Source of the DNA: Elusimicrobiota bacterium
GTDB taxonomy: Bacteria > Elusimicrobiota > Elusimicrobia > UBA1565
Direction: 5' to 3'
DNA length: 64,000 nt
Assembly (NCBI GenBank): GCA_041660925.1
Contig: JBAZVI010000001.1
Span: forward strand, 124,001-188,000
Position numbers and translations under genes: made by a program. Positions within the stretch are counted from its first letter, which is position 1, and each line of letters begins with the position of its first letter. The notes beneath the pieces are model-generated. The model saw only the letters and a program-made list of their open reading frames with translations. It was not told the origin of the DNA and made no database searches. Positions 60,427 through 64,000 of this stretch are shown in pieces.

Positions 60427-61368
60427 GTGAGTTCCAAGAACGACGACGTCGTCGCCGCCGCCATCGGCGCGGGCGTGGGCGCGACGCTGTTCTATTCGGG
60501 GTTCCAGAGCCTCCGTCTCAAGCGGCTCGTCGAGGCCATCGCCACCTCCAAGGTGCGCTCGATGGCGATGGGGACCGTCGAGCTCTGCGGGAAGGCCGAC
60601 GCGCTGGAGGTCCGCCCGGACCCCATCTACGGCCAGGACGCCGTCTGCTGGCGCATCGTGATCGAGGAGCACCGCGGCTCGGGCAAGAACAGCCGCTGGG
60701 TCACCATCCATACCGCGGACAACACGGGCGACCCGTTCTGGTTCATCGACGAGACCGGCCGCGTCCTCGTCCAGCCGGGGGGAGCCGACAAGCGCTACAA
60801 GGTCGACGCTTCCTACGGCACCGGCCTCCTCTCGGGCGCGCCCCCGGAGATCGCGGCCTACATCCGCGCCGTGGTCGGGGACAGCTGGAGCAGCCGGCGC
60901 CTCAACGCCCGCATCCTCCGGCCGGGGGACCCGCTCTACATACTCGGCAGCGCCATGCCGCTCGACGAGCGGCCCCCGCTGCACCGGCGCGCGGCCCGGG
61001 CGGTGAAGCTCACGCTCCAGGACGCGGTCCGGCGCCTGAAAGGGGACGCGGCGAAGATGAGGGCGCTCGACGCGAACGGCGACGGGATGGTGGACCCCCA
61101 GGAGTGGGACGCCGGCGTGCGGGAGCTCCAGGACGCGCTCGCGAAGGCCGACGCGGCGCCGCCGGACTCCCCCTCGGACGCTTTCATCGCCTCGGCCGTC
61201 GTCCGTCAGGGCGACGCGGGGACCTTCGTCGTCGCCGACGAGACGGAGTCCGAACTGCTCGGAGAGCTGGGCTGGTCGGCCTGGCTCATGATCCTGGGCG
61301 GCCCGATCCTCTGCGTCGCCTGCGTCGCCTACCTCGCCGTCCGCCTGCACGTCGTGCAGGCGGAATAA
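60427..61368 (+). CDS. GIDE-domain membrane protein with an EF-hand
   Basis: A 313-residue protein starting GTG. An N-terminal helix (AAAIGAGVGATLFYSGF) precedes a GIDE-like region (MAMGTVELCGKADALE...CWRIVIEEHRG...) like that of bacterial proteins next to lemA. A canonical EF-hand loop DANGDGMVDPQE occurs at ~222-233. A second membrane helix (WLMILGGPILCVACVAYLAV) is at the C-terminus. The eukaryotic GIDE domain protein is a mitochondrial E3 ligase, but no RING finger is present here. A calcium-responsive membrane role is inferred. Confidence 0.75.
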   Translation: MSSKNDDVVAAAIGAGVGATLFYSGFQSLRLKRLVEAIATSKVRSMAMGTVELCGKADALEVRPDPIYGQDAVCWRIVIEEHRGSGKNSRWVTIHTADNTGDPFWFIDETGRVLVQPGGADKRYKVDASYGTGLLSGAPPEIAAYIRAVVGDSWSSRRLNARILRPGDPLYILGSAMPLDERPPLHRRAARAVKLTLQDAVRRLKGDAAKMRALDANGDGMVDPQEWDAGVRELQDALAKADAAPPDSPSDAFIASAVVRQGDAGTFVVADETESELLGELGWSAWLMILGGPILCVACVAYLAVRLHVVQAE

Positions 61369-61373
61369 GTAAT

Positions 61374-61412
61374 GGCGCTTCCGGGTTTGCCGTGGGTCCA
61401 CCCGGAAGCGCC
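61374..61412 (+). terminator. hairpin after the GIDE gene
   Basis: 13-bp perfect arms GGCGCTTCCGGGT and ACCCGGAAGCGCC; no U-run, so Rho-independent action is uncertain. 61,413-61,600 shows no gene and a shift to lower GC. Confidence 0.5.
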
Positions 61413-61620
61413 GAGTAAGTAATCAGGACGAGATCGATCTGGCGCACGAACAGGCGTAGCGCGGCCTTGCGATGTACCTGCAGCGCCTTTCGGAACGGAA
61501 ACGCTTAGGGGTGAATGCTCCCATCAGGAAGCCGTCCTAATCGCGAGTTAATTCTGGGCCTTGACACCTGTATCCTTATCGCCAATAATCAACTGCGGTC
61601 AGCATAATTATGGAGGCTGG

Positions 61621-62133
61621 ATGAAAATTGCTCGGCTATTCATTGGGTTTACGGGGATTTTGCTGGTTGCCGGCTGCATGCCCTCGATGCAGCGTGCCAA
61701 CAAAACGACTCTCAACAGAGTGAAGCAACTTACTGCAGAGGGCTGGGCTGCGGCAGATGGATCGAAACTCAGCGAGATGATTGGGAAAAATAAACCGGGC
61801 GGGACAGTTTCCACTCGCGAGCAGGAAAATGACTTATACCTCCAGGCATGTGATGCTGCCCGCAGGCAGGCAATCTCTCAATTGGGTTCGACGATTGTAG
61901 GCATTCAGGCCGGAGAATCCGGTTCGACCAAGAAGTCACGCTACCTTGAGTCCGATGAATTCGCAAAGAGCGCCTCGAAAATCTCGGATTTTGAGACTGT
62001 GGAAAGGATTATGTACACGGGACATGGTTGCGCAGTTGTCATCGGCATTCGGCCTGAGAAGCTCGATATGGTGAAGGCGAAGGTCAGAGCGATCGTCGAG
62101 AACTTCTTTAGCACTCTGGACACGAAGCAGTAA
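61621..62133 (+). CDS. lipoprotein of unknown function
   Basis: A 170-residue protein. The signal is FIGFTGILLVAGCMPS with lipobox VAGC (Cys 19). GGAGG lies 5 nt before the ATG. The mature part is mixed; an AARRQAISQLGSTIVGIQ helix and a C-terminal GCAVVIGIRPEKLDMVKAKV segment resemble small periplasmic LPP20/FlgP-like domains, but only loosely. AT-rich compared with the upstream operon. Confidence 0.65.
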   Translation: MKIARLFIGFTGILLVAGCMPSMQRANKTTLNRVKQLTAEGWAAADGSKLSEMIGKNKPGGTVSTREQENDLYLQACDAARRQAISQLGSTIVGIQAGESGSTKKSRYLESDEFAKSASKISDFETVERIMYTGHGCAVVIGIRPEKLDMVKAKVRAIVENFFSTLDTKQ

Positions 62134-62162
62134 CAGCCCTTGTCGTTTTCGGACAGAATAAG

Positions 62163-62193
62163 AAATGCTCTTGCTTTTGCGAGGGCATTTTTT
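62163..62193 (+). terminator. Rho-independent terminator
   Basis: AAATGCTCTTGC, loop TTTT, GCGAGGGCATTT (12 pairs including two G-U), then a T-run. Confidence 0.85.
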
Positions 62194-62271
62194 ATCTGAC
62201 TTAGGTTGCGCGTGTGCTCGTGATGGAGTGCCCTTTGTAAGCATCCCGATTGCATGCATGGAGAGAATTCA

Positions 62272-64000
62272 GATGCGCATATGCGTGAGATGCATCCTGT
62301 ATGGCGCTACGGTTATATTTTTCTGCACCGTCGCCTCTTTCGCCGATGTCCCTGAATATCCTTGCAATAACGATGGGAACCTCGCTCCGAATTGGGAGGG
62401 ACAGCCTGGAGTCCTCGGCTGGCATAAGGCCGATGATCTCGATATCGCGGAGAGGTTCGCCAATAGCCATGCTGAGGAAACGGCAAAGAAAAGGGGAGTT
62501 CAGATCGATCTCAAGAAAATTGAGAAAAGCAGGGTCGTAAAATTCTGTAAGAAGAATCGTATTTCCAGCTATGCGGTCTACAAGCTTTTCGCGCTGAAAG
62601 AAGATAAAGAAGAAAAGGGATTGTTAAGAGCCATAGATGCGTTTCTGAAAATGGGTCCGCACAATCCGAAACGTATCGCCCTGGCCAGAACGATCGCGCG
62701 GATGACGTCGGCAGGAAAGGCCCCCCACCTCCGAGGTCTGATTGACTACGAGTTGTCTCAACCCAAGGCACGGGGGACAATAGACAACGGTTGCGAAATT
62801 TTTTCAATTTTCGCCTCCCAATTGGTAAAGGTCTCCACTGACGACAAGGCCACCGCAGATTGCCTTATTGAGTCTCTCTATTCGCGAACATCTTCCCTGG
62901 ATAAGTCGCTTGGCGAGAAGTCGATGAGTTTCGACGATCATAAGGTCCGTAAAACCTTATGCCTACCGGAGCACATAACAGCATTCGCCAAGATGAAGGA
63001 TGTCGCACGGACTCGATTCGGTGAGGAAATCGTGGGCCAGCGGGAAACGATTAAGCGCGCGGTCATCGCCTATTCGCTAGGCGAACTCCGAGATAAGCGA
63101 GCGATAGATCAGTTATCCATGGTTATGAATGATGCGACGGAGGCGCCCCGTGTTCGTCGCGAGGCGATCCAAGCACTATTCAAGCTTAAACAACACGATT
63201 GGCAGAAGCTCTTCGAACTCTGTTCGGATAAAAACTTGTGGCCATTTGTGATTATGAGCCTGCGCCACACTCCTTCTGCTCGAGCATCTCTAAGCGAATT
63301 TTTGGCAAATCAGCCGATCGCTAATCGGCTAAAAAACATCCGTGCGATAGGTCCCCCAATCGCTGGAAGTCTCCTGCTGGAGCAGCTTCGTCGATGCAAT
63401 GAGCAGTGTGAGGATAACGGTCGCCTTATTGAGGCAGTGACCAAATTGCGGACCCACAATATACTTACAGCATACGAGGATCCGGACAGTGATGCGCAGT
63501 TCCGGTTAAGTCTGGTCAAGGTTCTTGGGGAAAAAGGAGGCTCAGACGTAATCCTGCCACTAGCCAACGCTTTAAATGATCCGTCTCAACAAGTGGGCAC
63601 TCATGCCTTAGCTGTTCTGGGGACATTTTTTAAAAACAAGGCTTCGACATTGTCCCCGGGCGAATGCGCTGAATTAAGTATGAATGAAAAGAAATCTTGT
63701 AAACAGATCTCCAGATTGTCTAGCACCGAGACCGAAGGTATAAGAAAATCCTGCGAACGCCTTCTCGAAAAAGAAACAGTCACATTCCACTACGACTTGA
63801 GTATGGATTTGCCCAAAGGACATCCAAAAACAAAAATTAAGACTGTCCAATTCACACTAGTGGATATAAACCGCTGGCCCATGAAGCGAGAAAAAGGCGG
63901 AACCACTTGGAAGCTCGAAGTGCCGCTTTGTCCTGCCGGTGACTTCCCATTCGAGTTCTCCTATCGTTTTAGAGTAGATGGATATGACGGAGAGGAAAGC
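62272..64000 (+). CDS. exported HEAT-repeat protein with CBM48-like domain (3' truncated)
   Basis: The frame stays open from ATG 62272 to the last base (576 codons visible). GGAGAG lies 7 nt before this ATG. There is a signal peptide (LYGATVIFFCTVASFA). After ~200 residues of helical sequence there are HEAT-like repeats (AVIAYSLGELRDKRAIDQLS; RREAIQALFKL; SLVKVLGEKGGSDVILPLAN; THALAVLGTF). Near the end, KTVQFTLVDINRWPMKREKG, TWKLEVPLCPAG and FSYRFRVDGY follow the pattern of a CBM48/AMPK-type glycogen-binding fold. AT-rich codon use unlike the core genes. Confidence 0.75.

Noticed and set aside
61374..61412. Second GEMM riboswitch, because GGCAAACCC appears on the minus strand
   Set aside because: The other conserved blocks (GCGCAAAGCC, GNRA hairpin) are missing; it is a simple hairpin.

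Overview
The window is mostly high-GC, densely packed bacterial DNA from an anaerobe with a Gram-negative type envelope. Evidence for this is a bifurcating type MvhADG-HdrABC hydrogenase module, a hybrid cluster protein operon, several lipoproteins and many Sec-exported proteins of unknown function. Gene content and style recall the Elusimicrobiota or a neighbouring candidate phylum, but that is inference: there is no rRNA or other marker here. No tRNA, rRNA or CRISPR array was seen.

Layout. Bases 1-19,000 hold envelope genes: a truncated membrane protein, an overlapping three-gene unit (a secreted protein with an ART-like HGT motif, a small secreted protein, and a signal-peptide GNAT-MutS ATPase fusion), two large secreted proteins built from propeptide-like repeats, a SUMF1/DUF885 unit, tcdA, an SHOCT lipoprotein and a GH25 lysozyme, followed by threonine synthase, a second PLP enzyme and a PspC protein. 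Bases 20,000-26,900 are clearly more AT-rich and are an accessory island. Three integron-type attC sites separate small cassettes (a CoiA-like nuclease, a lipoprotein, a frameshifted SIR2-like gene, a membrane protein), and next to them is a complete two-gene Hachiman (hamA-hamB) anti-phage locus.

Bases 27,000-39,600 are core-like: an MFS transporter and a glutamine synthetase homologue, a GH75-like lipoprotein, a class II aldolase with an encapsulation-peptide-like tail, a DEAD-box helicase, a MobA-like nucleotidyltransferase, an HI0933-type flavoprotein, a pseudouridine synthase, a 55-residue membrane protein behind a c-di-GMP (GEMM) riboswitch, and an AGCS symporter. Bases 39,600-43,070 are a nitrosative/oxidative stress unit (Crp/Fnr regulator, ferredoxin, Hcp) with a Crp/Fnr-type dyad. 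Bases 43,080-50,450 encode a 1,967-residue exported protein and small secreted proteins. Bases 50,450-57,940 form one hydrogenase-heterodisulfide reductase operon with maturation genes at its 3' end. Bases 58,160-61,370 hold a hybrid histidine kinase, LemA and a GIDE/EF-hand membrane protein. From 61,430 the DNA is again AT-rich, with a lipoprotein and a HEAT-repeat/CBM48-like exported protein that runs off the window.

Two window-wide patterns deserve attention. First, many genes that open a transcription unit have a TANNNT hexamer exactly 6-7 nt before the start codon, which implies leaderless mRNAs, while internal operon genes use Shine-Dalgarno sites and the AT-rich island genes lack the pattern. 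Second, intergenic regions carry dispersed CCCTCCC/GGGAGGG palindromes and two long composite inverted repeats placed immediately upstream of genes.
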